From: Methanosphaera sp. WGK6
GTDB lineage: Archaea > Methanobacteriota > Methanobacteria > Methanobacteriales > Methanobacteriaceae
Assembly (NCBI RefSeq): GCF_001729965.1
Contig: NZ_JRWK01000004.1
Location: 62,001 to 126,000 of the forward strand
DNA: 64,000 nt
Reading direction: 5' to 3'
Made by a program: the position numbers and the translations under genes. Below the pieces are notes generated by a model that saw nothing but the letters and a program-made list of their open reading frames with translations, was not told where the DNA came from and made no database searches. Shown here in pieces: positions 1 through 9,743 of the stretch; position 1 is the stretch's first letter; each line of letters opens with the position of its first letter.

Positions 1-232
1 GTAATTTATTTAATTAAATATATAAAGATATTATATTATAAAAAAAGTACATATAGTAAATATAAAAAGAAATATCTCTTAAAAAAGATATATAAGGTTA
101 TTATATTCTATAAAATCCAATAGTTTTAAATTATACAAAAAATTAAGTAATTATTTTTATTTAAATAACTTAAAACATGATGTAATTTAAACTAATAAAA
201 ACCATGATTAATATGAAACTAGAATAGGTAAT
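1..232. other. AT-rich intergenic, no gene seen
   Basis: Window start. Low-complexity AT sequence with a short ATATCTC/GATAT hairpin near 72-95 and a weak ribosome site before the radical SAM gene. Confidence 0.4.
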
Positions 233-1105
233 ATGATGCATTATATTAAAGCTAAAAGTATACTCTCCACAAAAAATGGGATGAATATCTATCGTGGATG
301 TACAAATGGGTGTATATATTGTGATTCAAGAAGTACTGTTTATAACATGAATCATGACTTTGAAGACATAGCAGTAAAAGAAAATAGCTTAGACTTATTA
401 AAAAAAGCTCTTAAAAATAAGAAAGAAAAGTGCATGATAGGAACAGGAGCAATGTCTGATCCATATATAACCCTAGAATCTAAACTAGAATATACAAGAA
501 AATCAATGGAACTAGCATATAGATATGGTCATGGATTCACATGTATTACAAAATCAGATTTAATACTCAGAGATATAGATCTTCTTAAAAAAATCAATGA
601 AAAATCAAAGGCAGTAGTACAGATGACATTAACTTGTATGGATAATAAACTAAGTAAACAATTAGAACCCAATGTTTCCACGACAACTAGAAGAATAGAA
701 GTACTTAGAAAATTAGACAAAGAAGGTATTCCAACAATTGTATGGTTAACACCTATTCTTCCTTATATCACAGATACTAAAGAAAATATTGGTCAAATTA
801 TAGATTCATGTATAGATGTTAATGTTAAGGGTATAATATGTTTTAATATGGGTATGACTTTAAGAAGAGGAAATCGGGAATATTACTATAATAAATTAGA
901 TGAATTATTTCCAGGACTAAAAAGAAAATACATTAAAAAATATGGTAATTCATATACTCTTCCAAGTCCAAAAAATGATGAATTAATGAAACTTTTCATT
1001 AAAAAAACAAGACAATATAATATAATGAATAATCCTGATAAAATATTTAAATATGTACATACATTTCCATGTAAAAATAAGAGTGTACAAACAACATTAT
1101 TCTAA
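233..1105 (+). CDS. Radical SAM protein, SplB/DNA-repair-photolyase-like
   Basis: A 290-residue protein whose N-terminus carries the radical SAM cluster motif CxxxCxxC (C23, C27, C30, in RGCTNGCIYCD), which binds a 4Fe-4S cluster and S-adenosylmethionine. The motif placement near the N-terminus, the following GAMSDPY stretch and the overall length resemble the SplB-like radical SAM family often annotated as DNA repair photolyase; the true substrate is unknown. The start has two adjacent ATGs (233 and 236) behind a weak GGTAA-type site at 227, so either could be used. It stands alone: AT-rich sequence lies upstream and a structured intergenic region downstream. Family is fairly certain, function is not. 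Confidence 0.8.
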   Translation: MMHYIKAKSILSTKNGMNIYRGCTNGCIYCDSRSTVYNMNHDFEDIAVKENSLDLLKKALKNKKEKCMIGTGAMSDPYITLESKLEYTRKSMELAYRYGHGFTCITKSDLILRDIDLLKKINEKSKAVVQMTLTCMDNKLSKQLEPNVSTTTRRIEVLRKLDKEGIPTIVWLTPILPYITDTKENIGQIIDSCIDVNVKGIICFNMGMTLRRGNREYYYNKLDELFPGLKRKYIKKYGNSYTLPSPKNDELMKLFIKKTRQYNIMNNPDKIFKYVHTFPCKNKSVQTTLF

Positions 1106-1144
1106 CTATTAAATATTTTTATACCTATAAAAATAAAAATAATA

Positions 1145-1260
1145 ATATGAAGGATTAGAATAAGAAAGTATTTTTCTTATTATTAACACCTTCAATCTGA
1201 GTAATATGAGGATTAAACACAATGAGCCGTGTACCCACATTTAATCCTCAATATTATTCA
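1145..1260. ncRNA. Candidate structured RNA, two-hairpin element
   Basis: This 116-bp intergenic stretch folds far better than its AT-rich surroundings. TGAAGG (1148-1153) pairs with CCTTCA (1189-1194) around an inner perfect 9-bp hairpin (1159-1167 with 1173-1181). A second long stem pairs GAGGATTAAA (1208-1217) with TTTAATCCTC (1240-1249), extends outward through an AT stem with one bulge and a G-U pair, and has a 22-nt loop containing a further ACAC/GTGT pairing. It lies between two convergent genes, so it could be a bidirectional terminator instead of an RNA gene. No known RNA family was recognised. Confidence 0.4.
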
Positions 1261-1437
1261 CTCTAATTTTAAAAATAAGTTACATAAAATACATTTAATA
1301 AGTTAATGTAGAAACTCATAATTTTCATGAAAAAGTTACTTAGAATAGTAAAAAGTATGTTAAGGGAGGGGAGTAAAAGGTAAGAAATACCTTGAATTAT
1401 TTTTTAACAAAACATCTATTATTATCCACAAGGAAGT

Positions 1438-2358
1438 TTATGCATTTTCAGTCATTATAGGAACAACTTGTTTCTTACGAGATACAACACCTTCAAGAAG
1501 AGCTGTATTATCTTCAAGAGTTACACCATAAGCTTTTTCAACGAGACTTGCTGATTTACCAAGAACTAATACTTGAGAATTACTATTAATAATATCAGTA
1601 ATTAAAAGCATAAATAAATCAAGATCTTCTTCTTCAATAATTTTATTAATTCCTGCTTCTAAGTCATCTTTCATTTCTAATACATCATTAATACTTGCAG
1701 TATTCACTTGATTTACTATTGATTTAACATCCTTGAAATCAATTTGTTTTGCATCTAAATGTAATATTTCATCAATAGAGAAACTTGATAAATCAGTTCC
1801 TGCTTTTAACATATCTAATCCATATGTTTCATAATCAATTTCTGCAATTTCAGCTAAATCTTTCACAGCTTGAATATCTTCATCAGTAGTTGTTGGTGAT
1901 TTAAGTAAAAGAGTATCCGATATAATAGCAGATAACATGAGTGCTGCAATTTCTTTTGTTACTTCTACATTAAACTCTTTATACATTTTAAAAAGTATTG
2001 TTTCAGTACATCCTACAGGTTCAACTCTAAAATATAATGGATAACTTGTTTGTATTGCAATTTTATGGTGGTCTACAATCTTCTTAATAGTAGCATTTTC
2101 AAGATTAGCTACTGATTCACTTGGACTGTTATGATCAACTAATATTACACTAGCATCATCTTCCACAGATTCTATTAATTCTGGAGCTTCAATATCTAAA
2201 TAATTTAAAATATACTCTGTTTCCTTATTAATATTACCTAATCTACAAGCTACAGCACCAGTATTTCCAAGTTCATGTTCAAGGTTAGTCATAACTAAAC
2301 TTGATGTAATTGTATCAGTATCAGGACTTTTATGTCCAAAAACATATGTTTTTTCCAT
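1438..2358 (-). CDS. ppaC: Manganese-dependent inorganic pyrophosphatase (DHH family)
   Basis: Family II pyrophosphatase, hydrolysing pyrophosphate to two phosphates in the cytoplasm and so pulling biosynthetic reactions forward. The DHH-family metal-site motifs are present: GHKSPDTDT at the N-terminus, VDHNSP, and the DHH signature VDHHK. The C-terminal DHHA2 domain ends in the phosphate-binding SRKKQVVP. At 306 residues it has the normal family length. An upstream in-frame ATG at 2367 sits one base from the AGGGAG site (2369-2374), too close to be used; the ATG at 2358 is 10 nt away and gives the usual N-terminus, so it is chosen here. Single gene, minus strand. Confidence 0.95.
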   Translation of the reverse strand: MEKTYVFGHKSPDTDTITSSLVMTNLEHELGNTGAVACRLGNINKETEYILNYLDIEAPELIESVEDDASVILVDHNSPSESVANLENATIKKIVDHHKIAIQTSYPLYFRVEPVGCTETILFKMYKEFNVEVTKEIAALMLSAIISDTLLLKSPTTTDEDIQAVKDLAEIAEIDYETYGLDMLKAGTDLSSFSIDEILHLDAKQIDFKDVKSIVNQVNTASINDVLEMKDDLEAGINKIIEEEDLDLFMLLITDIINSNSQVLVLGKSASLVEKAYGVTLEDNTALLEGVVSRKKQVVPIMTENA

Positions 2359-2599
2359 ATTTCTCATTCTCCCTAAAATTTATCTTAAAATAATTAACTT
2401 CATATAATATATTTATTGTTACTTATATAAAAATTCTTTAAAAAAAGCATAAAAATAGAATAAAATATTTATACATAATTACTTAAAAATTATAAGTATT
2501 ATTACGATTAGACTTGATTATAATTTATTAAAAATTCATATAAAATAGAATTACCAGGTTTATATTTGAAAATTATTATAACAGGGAGTTAAGAAGTTA

Positions 2600-3808
2600 A
2601 TGCAATACAGAACAATACCAAAAACAGGAGAAAAAGTATCAGCACTAGGATTTGGTGCAATGAGATTAACCACAAATACAGGTACTATTGATAGACAAAA
2701 AGCAAAAGAGGAAATAAAATACGCTATAGATAATGGGATAAATATCATAGATACTGCATACATGTATGGTGGAGGAGATAATGAAAAAGCAGTAGGTGAA
2801 ATACTAGAAGAACTAAACTACAGAAATAAAGTTAACATATCCACAAAACTAAATTTTAGGAAAATAAAAACAAGACAAGACATATATGACATGTTTAATG
2901 AAGAAATAGAAAGACTAAAAACGGACCATATAGATTTCTACTTCCTACATAGCTTAGTTGAATATAAAAATCTTGAAAACTTAAGGGAATTAGGTATATT
3001 TGAGTTTATAGAAGAAAAAAAGGCAAGTGGAGAAATAAGAAATATAGGATTTTCATTTCATGGACCATACAATGAATTCATAAAACTTGTTGATGCATAT
3101 AACTGGGATATGTGCATGGTACAATTTAATTATACAGATGAACGATACCAGGCAGGTATAAATGGAATAAAATATTTGGCAAGTAAAAATATAGCTGTAT
3201 TTATTATGGAACCACTAAAAGGTGGATTACTAGCAGGAAAACTACCTGATGTAATTGAAAAAGATATAAAACAACACAATACAAATAAATCCAATGCAGA
3301 ACTAGCACTTTCATGGGTATTTAACTTCCCCGAAGTAACATGTGTATATAGTGGGATGAATTCACTAGATATGATTGAAGAAAACATTAAAATAGTAGAA
3401 ACTGCAACAGCAGACAGTTTAAACTCTAATGAACTAGAATTAATAACAAATATAGGAAATAAAATAAATGAATTAAGTAAGATTAACTGTACAACATGTA
3501 ATTATTGTATGCCTTGTCCATATGGTGTTAATATACCAGAATGCTTTAAATTATACAATGAACGATTTCTATTTAACACGAAAATGTATGGAATAAATCA
3601 TTCATTAGCAATGTACATATTTAATCTACTGGGATTAAGTGGCGAAGCTCATGATGCAAGCCTATGTAAAAATTGTGGGATATGTGTAAGTAAATGTCCA
3701 CAACACATAAATATACCTCAAGAATTAAAGAATGTAGATAAAAAATTCCATAGACGACTCTTAAAACCATTAGTACCACTAATTAATAGAATAATAAAAC
3801 TAATGTGA
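2600..3808 (+). CDS. Aldo/keto reductase with C-terminal 2x[4Fe-4S] ferredoxin domain
   Basis: The N-terminal ~280 residues form an aldo/keto reductase barrel with the catalytic tetrad visible: D51 and Y54 (DTAYMYG), K83 (STKLNF) and H117 (FLHSL). The last ~100 residues carry two cysteine clusters, CTTCNYCMPCPYG and CKNCGICVSKCPQH, which should bind two 4Fe-4S clusters. Such fusions are common in anaerobes and suggest electron exchange with ferredoxin in addition to or instead of NAD(P)H. The substrate cannot be told from sequence. GGGAG at 2584-2588 lies 11 nt before the ATG. A decayed gene follows immediately. Confidence 0.9.
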   Translation: MQYRTIPKTGEKVSALGFGAMRLTTNTGTIDRQKAKEEIKYAIDNGINIIDTAYMYGGGDNEKAVGEILEELNYRNKVNISTKLNFRKIKTRQDIYDMFNEEIERLKTDHIDFYFLHSLVEYKNLENLRELGIFEFIEEKKASGEIRNIGFSFHGPYNEFIKLVDAYNWDMCMVQFNYTDERYQAGINGIKYLASKNIAVFIMEPLKGGLLAGKLPDVIEKDIKQHNTNKSNAELALSWVFNFPEVTCVYSGMNSLDMIEENIKIVETATADSLNSNELELITNIGNKINELSKINCTTCNYCMPCPYGVNIPECFKLYNERFLFNTKMYGINHSLAMYIFNLLGLSGEAHDASLCKNCGICVSKCPQHINIPQELKNVDKKFHRRLLKPLVPLINRIIKLM

Positions 3809-3812
3809 TAAA

Positions 3813-4062
3813 ATGAACCATATAAAATAAGCACTACTAGAAAACATTGATAAAATACATACAACAAGCATGAAAAGATAGAATAAAAAAGAACCTAAAA
3901 CTTAATGGTGAAGTATTAGACGATTCTATAAATCTTATTAAAAAAGAAGAAAGTACAGTTATAGTTAAAGGTAAAAACTACTATGCAACAGTTGATAATT
4001 ATATTTTCACAATAAATAAGAGTAGTTATACTATTATAACAGCACACAAGAAAGGTGATTAA
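3813..4062 (+). pseudogene. Decayed DUF3781-like gene
   Basis: No open frame spans this stretch, but its translation is coherent in pieces. From the ATG at 3813 it reads MNHIK, a TAA stop at 3828, then ALLENIDKIHTTSMK. After a one-base shift in an A-rich run near 3876 it continues as RIKKNLKLNGEVLDDS and ends SYTIITAHKKGD with a TAA at 4060. The C-terminal pattern VKGKNYYATVD...NSYTIITAH-like strongly recalls the small DUF3781 family. One internal stop plus one frameshift make it a pseudogene. Its stop codon abuts the next gene's ATG at 4063, so the two were probably co-transcribed. Confidence 0.65.
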
Positions 4063-4797
4063 ATGAGTGATAGATACACAGAAAGTAGGAAAATATACAA
4101 AGAATTATTTGGACAACTACCAAATGAATCAGAAGAACAAGATCATGAATTCATGGAAATACTAAGAAGATTTATCTTTGGTGATGTATTTCATACAGGA
4201 AATCTTGAAATGAAAACAAGAGAACTCTTAACAATCACATGTCTTGCTACAATGCAAACACTACCCCAACTAAGTGCACATATAAATGCAGGACTAAATA
4301 CTGGTGCAACACCAATAGAAATAAGAGAAGCAATATATCAATTAGCACCTTTTATAGGATTTCCAAAAACACTCAATGCAATAAATATAATGAATGAAGT
4401 ATTTACTAGTAGAAACATAGAATTACCCTTAAAAGATACATCAACAGTTGATGATTCAAATAGATATGAACAAGGATTAGAAATTCAAAGCCCACTATAT
4501 GGGGATGAAATGAAAAAAAGATATGAAGATTATCCTGAAACTGCTACATTTTTAACAGAATTCTGTTTTGGAGACTTCTATACAAGAGATGGGTTAAGTG
4601 TTAAACAAAGAGAATTACTAATATTTGCAGTTCTAGCCACATTAAATCTCACAGCACAACTTAAACCCCATGCACTTGGAAATATAAAAGTTGGAAATTC
4701 AAAAGAAACACTATATTATGCAATGCTACAATGCATGCCTTATATTGGATTTCCTAATGCAGCAAGTGCAATAAATGTGATAAAAAATCTTGAATAA
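4063..4797 (+). CDS. Carboxymuconolactone decarboxylase family protein, two-domain
   Basis: A 244-residue all-alpha protein with two repeats of the carboxymuconolactone decarboxylase/AhpD fold. Each repeat has the pattern (K)xRELLxxxxLAT...QLxxHxxxxLxxG...E.......PYIGFPxxxxAI, at about residues 45-110 and 180-242. The CxxC pair of peroxidase-active AhpD proteins is missing: the first repeat has a single Cys before the LAT segment and the second has none. A redox role of the AhpD kind is therefore unlikely. Members of this family are often annotated as gamma-carboxymuconolactone decarboxylase without proof. GGTGAT at 4054-4059, inside the upstream remnant, serves as the ribosome binding site. 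Confidence 0.85.
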   Translation: MSDRYTESRKIYKELFGQLPNESEEQDHEFMEILRRFIFGDVFHTGNLEMKTRELLTITCLATMQTLPQLSAHINAGLNTGATPIEIREAIYQLAPFIGFPKTLNAINIMNEVFTSRNIELPLKDTSTVDDSNRYEQGLEIQSPLYGDEMKKRYEDYPETATFLTEFCFGDFYTRDGLSVKQRELLIFAVLATLNLTAQLKPHALGNIKVGNSKETLYYAMLQCMPYIGFPNAASAINVIKNLE

Positions 4798-4853
4798 AAT
4801 AAAATTAATTTTAAAATGAGGAGTTTAGAAAAATAGAGAAAAGGTTTTAATCC

Positions 4854-7127
4854 TTATTCTCTTCCCTTTTTAAGGGCTTCAACCATGTCAATAACATTAA
4901 TTTTTCGTGTTAATAATATATTAACTATTAATGAAAGAACAATAGTTAGTATGAATGAAAATATTATAGCTGTAAAACTATATTTTATTGGATAATAAAA
5001 ATTATCTCCTGCACTATCCCATATTATTCTCATAACTTTAAAACCAATAGGTACTCCTATTATAAAACCAATAATAGATAGCCATAAGTTTTGAGTTAAG
5101 AATAGCTTTCGAATATCTTTATTTTTAAATCCAATTACTTTTAATGTTGCAAGATCACGTTCAACTTCAGTAAATCCTAAAATACTAAGACTATATAATA
5201 TTACAACGGATAATATAATTGCAAAGAATAATAGTACTCCTACCATTAGATTTCCAGTTTCCATTAAATTATCCCAACTACTAATTAAATCATCTACACT
5301 ATTTGCTGTTGAAACACCAGTTAAGTTACTGTTAACTTTCTGATTAGTTATGATACTAGTAGTAGTGTAATTTATTCCATATTCTTCAAGTTTTTCTGGT
5401 GAAATAGTTATACCTTGAGTGGTTGGATCTGCATATATCTTATCAACAGTTGAATTAATCCATGTAGTATTACCATACATATGCCATTCAATAGTATCTC
5501 CTTCTTCTACACCAAGAAGTTCTGCAGATTTCACAGTTAATGAAACACCATCTTGAGGTAATGTAATAGGATTAGTATATTTATCTGTTGGTGTTATTAA
5601 ATCCGTTTGATTATACACAGTAATAGTCTGTGTTTTCTTAACTCCATTAGCTTTTATTTCAATTGGTTGATTCATAACTTGTGTACCATTAACATCACGT
5701 ATTATAGAATTTATCTGACTATCCGTTGCATTTTCTTCAAGGACTAACTGAGTATTATAATGATTAATTCCACCAAACTGCCATTCTGAAAAGTCATGCA
5801 TATCCTCATACATACCAAATCCACATATAAGAAGAACTGTACATCCAATAACACCTAGTACTGTTACAAAACTTCTAAGTTTACTTCTATTTATATCTCT
5901 AATATTCCATCGGGTATTAAAGCTTAACTTATTCCATATCTTAATTTTTTCAAGTATGGAATTATGACTAATCTTTGGTGCTTTAGGCTCTAGTGAAGCT
6001 GCAGGTGATTCTCGTACAATATTCTTTGTTACAATATATGATGAGAATGTAGCGATGATTACAAGAAGTAGTGCTACTATGATAAAACTTATGTCAAATC
6101 CAAAACCCCATTTTGGTAGTGTATAGTATTCAGACATTGAGGGAACCATTATTTCTTCAATTAATGGTGGCCCTATAATTAAACCAAGTATTGCACCAAC
6201 TGCAGTTAAATATAATCCATAAGATGTATAATGAATTATTAAACTTCTATTTGTACATCCTAATGCTTTTAGTGTTCCTATTTGTGTTCGTTGATTGTTA
6301 ACAATACGAGTCATTGTAGTAATTAGTGTTAGTATTGCTACTATTACAAATATTACGGGAAATAGATATGTAAACATTGCATGTTGATCTACTTCATCCT
6401 TAAATTGAGTATAGCTTTCAAGATCTTCTCTTGGTAGAAGAGTTGTGTAATTATCACCAATTGTTTCATCTATTTTTTCATGATATGAGTCTGCATCATC
6501 ACTAGTAGTTATAAGTACTGTGTTATATGGTATGTTATTTAATGGAAATGCTTTATAGGACAAGTATGCAAATCCTTGTAGATTAAAATCACTTATTATA
6601 CTGTCACCTGTACTTTCATAGACATATTCTGGTGAATATCCAAGTCCTCTTATTGTTTTATCCATTGTTATTCCATTAAATGTTACTGAGATATTATCTC
6701 CTATAGATAGATTTTTTGCATCTGCAAATCTTTTATCTAGCCATATACCATCTTTATCATTTAAGTTAATATTACTTCCCACTACTGGATAATACTGTGA
6801 GATAGTGTTGTTTTCTGTGAAGTGTAGGGTTATTGTTGGATTATTATCAAAGTTAGCAGTACTTTCTATGACTACTTGTCTGTCTGTACCTGTGGTTGTG
6901 GATATATTATTTATTTCATCAAGTGTGTTGTTTGAGAAGTTTTCACCATATAACCATATGTTTGCAAGATTAGTTTCATTATAGTATTCTTCTGAGTTTT
7001 GTTGCATTCCTGTTGTGTCTGCTCCCATTCCTGCAAATATTGTCATTGTAATAAATGATAATAGAAATATTGCTATAAATTGCATTTTATGTTCATTCAT
7101 GTCTCGAAGCATTTTTTTAAATAGCAT
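4854..7127 (-). CDS. ABC transporter permease, FtsX/MacB type
   Basis: A 757-residue membrane protein with the duplicated FtsX permease layout: one N-terminal membrane helix, a long extracellular domain, three helices (around MFTYLFPVIFVIVAILTL and beyond), a second half-helix set starting LRSFVTVLGVIG, another extracellular domain, and three C-terminal helices. It pairs with the ATPase encoded just upstream. Such exporters move lipids, lipoproteins or peptides or act as mechanotransmitters; the cargo is unknown here. The frame is open to an ATG at 7139, but GGTGA (7134-7138) is ideally placed for the ATG at 7127, so the shorter start is preferred; the ATPase stop at 7133 then lies just upstream. 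Confidence 0.9.
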   Translation of the reverse strand: MLFKKMLRDMNEHKMQFIAIFLLSFITMTIFAGMGADTTGMQQNSEEYYNETNLANIWLYGENFSNNTLDEINNISTTTGTDRQVVIESTANFDNNPTITLHFTENNTISQYYPVVGSNINLNDKDGIWLDKRFADAKNLSIGDNISVTFNGITMDKTIRGLGYSPEYVYESTGDSIISDFNLQGFAYLSYKAFPLNNIPYNTVLITTSDDADSYHEKIDETIGDNYTTLLPREDLESYTQFKDEVDQHAMFTYLFPVIFVIVAILTLITTMTRIVNNQRTQIGTLKALGCTNRSLIIHYTSYGLYLTAVGAILGLIIGPPLIEEIMVPSMSEYYTLPKWGFGFDISFIIVALLLVIIATFSSYIVTKNIVRESPAASLEPKAPKISHNSILEKIKIWNKLSFNTRWNIRDINRSKLRSFVTVLGVIGCTVLLICGFGMYEDMHDFSEWQFGGINHYNTQLVLEENATDSQINSIIRDVNGTQVMNQPIEIKANGVKKTQTITVYNQTDLITPTDKYTNPITLPQDGVSLTVKSAELLGVEEGDTIEWHMYGNTTWINSTVDKIYADPTTQGITISPEKLEEYGINYTTTSIITNQKVNSNLTGVSTANSVDDLISSWDNLMETGNLMVGVLLFFAIILSVVILYSLSILGFTEVERDLATLKVIGFKNKDIRKLFLTQNLWLSIIGFIIGVPIGFKVMRIIWDSAGDNFYYPIKYSFTAIIFSFILTIVLSLIVNILLTRKINVIDMVEALKKGRE

Positions 7128-7132
7128 TGTCT

Positions 7133-7837
7133 TCACCATTCTATATTCTCAGGGGATTGTGGGCTGTCTGTTGTTTTTATTTCTTCTATTTGTCCATTTT
7201 TTAGATAAATTATTTTATCTGCAATTTCTGCTATACTTGCATTGTGTGTTACTATGATTATTGTTGTATGTTCTTGTTTACATAAATCATGGAGTAGTTT
7301 TATGATTTTATAGCTTGTTTTTGAGTCTAGTGCTCCTGTTGGTTCATCACATAGTAGCATACTTGGATTTTTTGCTATTGCTCGGGCTATGGATACTCTT
7401 TGTTGTTCTCCTCCTGATAGTTCTGATGGAAATTGTGTTGCATGATGTTCTAGGTTTACTTGTTTTAATACGTTATTTCCATCTATTTTTTTATCTATTA
7501 TGTCATTGAGTAGTTCTATGTTTTCTATTGCAGTAAGGTTAGGTAGTAAATTGTAGAATTGAAATATAAATCCTATATTGTATGCTCTGTATTTGGTTAG
7601 TTGTTTTTCATTGTAGCTTGATATTTCATTATTATCTACTATGATACTTCCACTTGTTACTTTATCTAATCCTCCAAGTAAGTTAAGTAGTGTTGATTTT
7701 CCACTTCCTGAGGGTCCTAGTATTACTACAAATTCGCCTTTATCTATAGTGAAATTTAGTTTGTCTGCTGCTTTTAAGATGTTTTTTCCTATTTTGTATT
7801 CTTTTGTCACGTTTTTAAATTCGATATAACTTTGCAT
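7133..7837 (-). CDS. ABC transporter ATP-binding protein, LolD/MacB type
   Basis: A 234-residue ABC ATPase that powers the FtsX-type permease encoded directly downstream. All motifs are present in order: Walker [10 protein letters not shown] (about residue 41), Q-loop in [10 protein letters not shown], signature LSGGEQQR, Walker [13 protein letters not shown] and H-loop VTHN. The [15 protein letters not shown] segment is typical of the MacB/LolD branch. AGGAGG-like sequence (rc of 7849-7854) precedes the ATG. The gene overlaps or abuts the permease start, which fits translational coupling. A leader of about 200 bp with T-rich sequence precedes it; no regulator gene is adjacent. Confidence 0.95.
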   Translation of the reverse strand: MQSYIEFKNVTKEYKIGKNILKAADKLNFTIDKGEFVVILGPSGSGKSTLLNLLGGLDKVTSGSIIVDNNEISSYNEKQLTKYRAYNIGFIFQFYNLLPNLTAIENIELLNDIIDKKIDGNNVLKQVNLEHHATQFPSELSGGEQQRVSIARAIAKNPSMLLCDEPTGALDSKTSYKIIKLLHDLCKQEHTTIIIVTHNASIAEIADKIIYLKNGQIEEIKTTDSPQSPENIEW

Positions 7838-8035
7838 TTCTTGTTTACCTCCTTTTATTTTTAGAATTAGTTAGGCTTTTATTGTTTTGGGAGAGATTAC
7901 TTTTAATAGTATGTTTTATAGTTTCTTTTTAATACTATATAAAAGTTAGGTAAACCTAAATCTATATGTTAGATAAAAACAAAAAAATTATACAAAAAAA
8001 TAATTGAAATAAAAAAATAAAAAGAGAAAATAAGA

Positions 8036-9607
8036 CTATGATTTAAGAACAGGATGAATAACAGTTATACCATCATCCATTAAAACATCATATTCACTAG
8101 GATTCTCAGTATGAATAGGATACAATACATCAGGCTCTATTTCCCGAATCATCTCTAAAAGTTGTTCACCTGTAGCATGGCCAGAAACATGGTAAGCTGA
8201 TTCAGTTGTATCAATATTAAAGTGATGTAACCAATTCATAGTAACTTCAAAATCAAGTTCCATCTCTGTACTAAAAGGCTCTGTGGCAGAATGAATGTAA
8301 CGAGCATTAGCTGGCTTAATATCAATTAACTCAGCAAATGAATAATTATCTAAGCGTATAATATACTGATTCTCATTTTCACTAACATCCTCAAAAGTAT
8401 ATGCATTATCATATTCAAGGAATTCTTTCTGCCATTTCTCATACTCTTTTACATGTAAATCATCAGATGGTTTAATCCATTCATCTTCAAAGTTAATATA
8501 ACTATTAGAACTAAGTAAACCATCCTTTCTACGTGGAATATACACACCTAAATTAGGCTCAGATAATGTAGGATAAATAGTACCATCAGGATTTTCTGCT
8601 TCAATTCTATTTAACATATAAGCCTGTTTTAGATTAATAAGTAATGTTCTATCAGTAGACTTTGCAAGATTATGGAATGTAACAAGTCTATCTAGGTCTC
8701 TAATAGGGAAGTTAACAACAAGTAGTCCATTATAATCATTAATTAAATCATAAGCCGTCTCTTCAATATCTTCTTCACATTTAAGATTAAAGTTCTGTGG
8801 TTTCTTAGTATTTCCCATATTTGTTCCTTCACATAACATGACAGTAGGATTAAATTTCTTTGCATGTTTAACAAAATCATGTGTTAACTGTGCATTCCTT
8901 CCATGAAAACGTAAATCCCCAGAATAAATAACACGCTCAGTATTATCTTCTATAAGAAAAGCAGCAGCTCCAGGAAGTGAATGGTCAACAGGTGCAAGTT
9001 GCACATCTAAATTTCCAATAGTTTCAATAACATAGGGATCCATGATTCTTATATCTCTTGGTTCTGTAATTTTATCTCCTTTTTTTCTGGAAATATTTTT
9101 TTGTTTAGTTAAATAATACTCAAATTGTCTACGATATGTGTAATAATCAGTGAAACTACCAGTACCTGTTGCATCAAGAACTTCTAAGATAATTTTAGAA
9201 TTTAAACTCATATATAATGGAATATCATTTCTTAGAAAATTAACATAATTAACGTGGTCTGCATGAGCATGTGATAATAATAATCCATCAACAGCTGCTT
9301 TTTCTTCAAAATTAAGACCATTATGTCTAAGATAATCTTCCCTGTAAATACCTTTAACATCAGGTAGTAGGCCAAGTTCTATGAAATCTCCAAGACCATT
9401 TCCTTTTCGTGGATTTCCAAAATCAATGAAAAACTCACCAGCTTTAGAAAAACTCATACCAAAATCCAAGAGGAGTGATGATTTTTCCATATTTAATTTA
9501 ATTTTATTTCCACCAATTTCATTAACACCACCATAAAACTCGAGAAGTTCTCTTCTATTTTCATAAACATTATCATCTTCAAGATTAGTATTATTTAAAT
9601 CAGTAAT
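8036..9607 (-). CDS. RNase J-like metallo-beta-lactamase-fold hydrolase; probable ATT start
   Basis: MBL-fold protein of the RNase J-like branch: zinc motif HAHADH, then VDHSLPGAAAFLIE, YSGDLRFHGRN, and late HVSGHATGEQL and PIHTENP motifs that fit the beta-CASP/MBL nuclease layout. RNA or DNA processing is the likely role. The first ATG (9490) cuts the fold: the 39 codons upstream are open and include EFYGGVNEIGGNKI, which looks like the normal first beta strand of this family. That frame has no ATG, GTG or TTG before the stop at 9629. The best candidate start is ATT at 9605-9607, about 7 nt after AAAGGGGAT (9613-9621). An in-frame start by frameshift from the overlapping ATG-rich frame is the alternative. 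Confidence 0.75.
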   Translation of the reverse strand: MTDLNNTNLEDDNVYENRRELLEFYGGVNEIGGNKIKLNMEKSSLLLDFGMSFSKAGEFFIDFGNPRKGNGLGDFIELGLLPDVKGIYREDYLRHNGLNFEEKAAVDGLLLSHAHADHVNYVNFLRNDIPLYMSLNSKIILEVLDATGTGSFTDYYTYRRQFEYYLTKQKNISRKKGDKITEPRDIRIMDPYVIETIGNLDVQLAPVDHSLPGAAAFLIEDNTERVIYSGDLRFHGRNAQLTHDFVKHAKKFNPTVMLCEGTNMGNTKKPQNFNLKCEEDIEETAYDLINDYNGLLVVNFPIRDLDRLVTFHNLAKSTDRTLLINLKQAYMLNRIEAENPDGTIYPTLSEPNLGVYIPRRKDGLLSSNSYINFEDEWIKPSDDLHVKEYEKWQKEFLEYDNAYTFEDVSENENQYIIRLDNYSFAELIDIKPANARYIHSATEPFSTEMELDFEVTMNWLHHFNIDTTESAYHVSGHATGEQLLEMIREIEPDVLYPIHTENPSEYDVLMDDGITVIHPVLKS

Positions 9608-9743
9608 ATTAAAATCCCCTTTATTATATTATAAGAAAAAATTTGTTATTAACTTAATAAATAATTTTTCATAATTATTTAAATATATAAATATAATAAC
9701 AATATTATATATTTTTGAGATAAAATAATATGAGGTAATTATA

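Noticed and set aside
7015-7829. Plus-strand open frames over the ABC ATPase gene
   Set aside because: The minus strand holds a complete ABC ATPase with all motifs; the plus frames are its antisense shadows.
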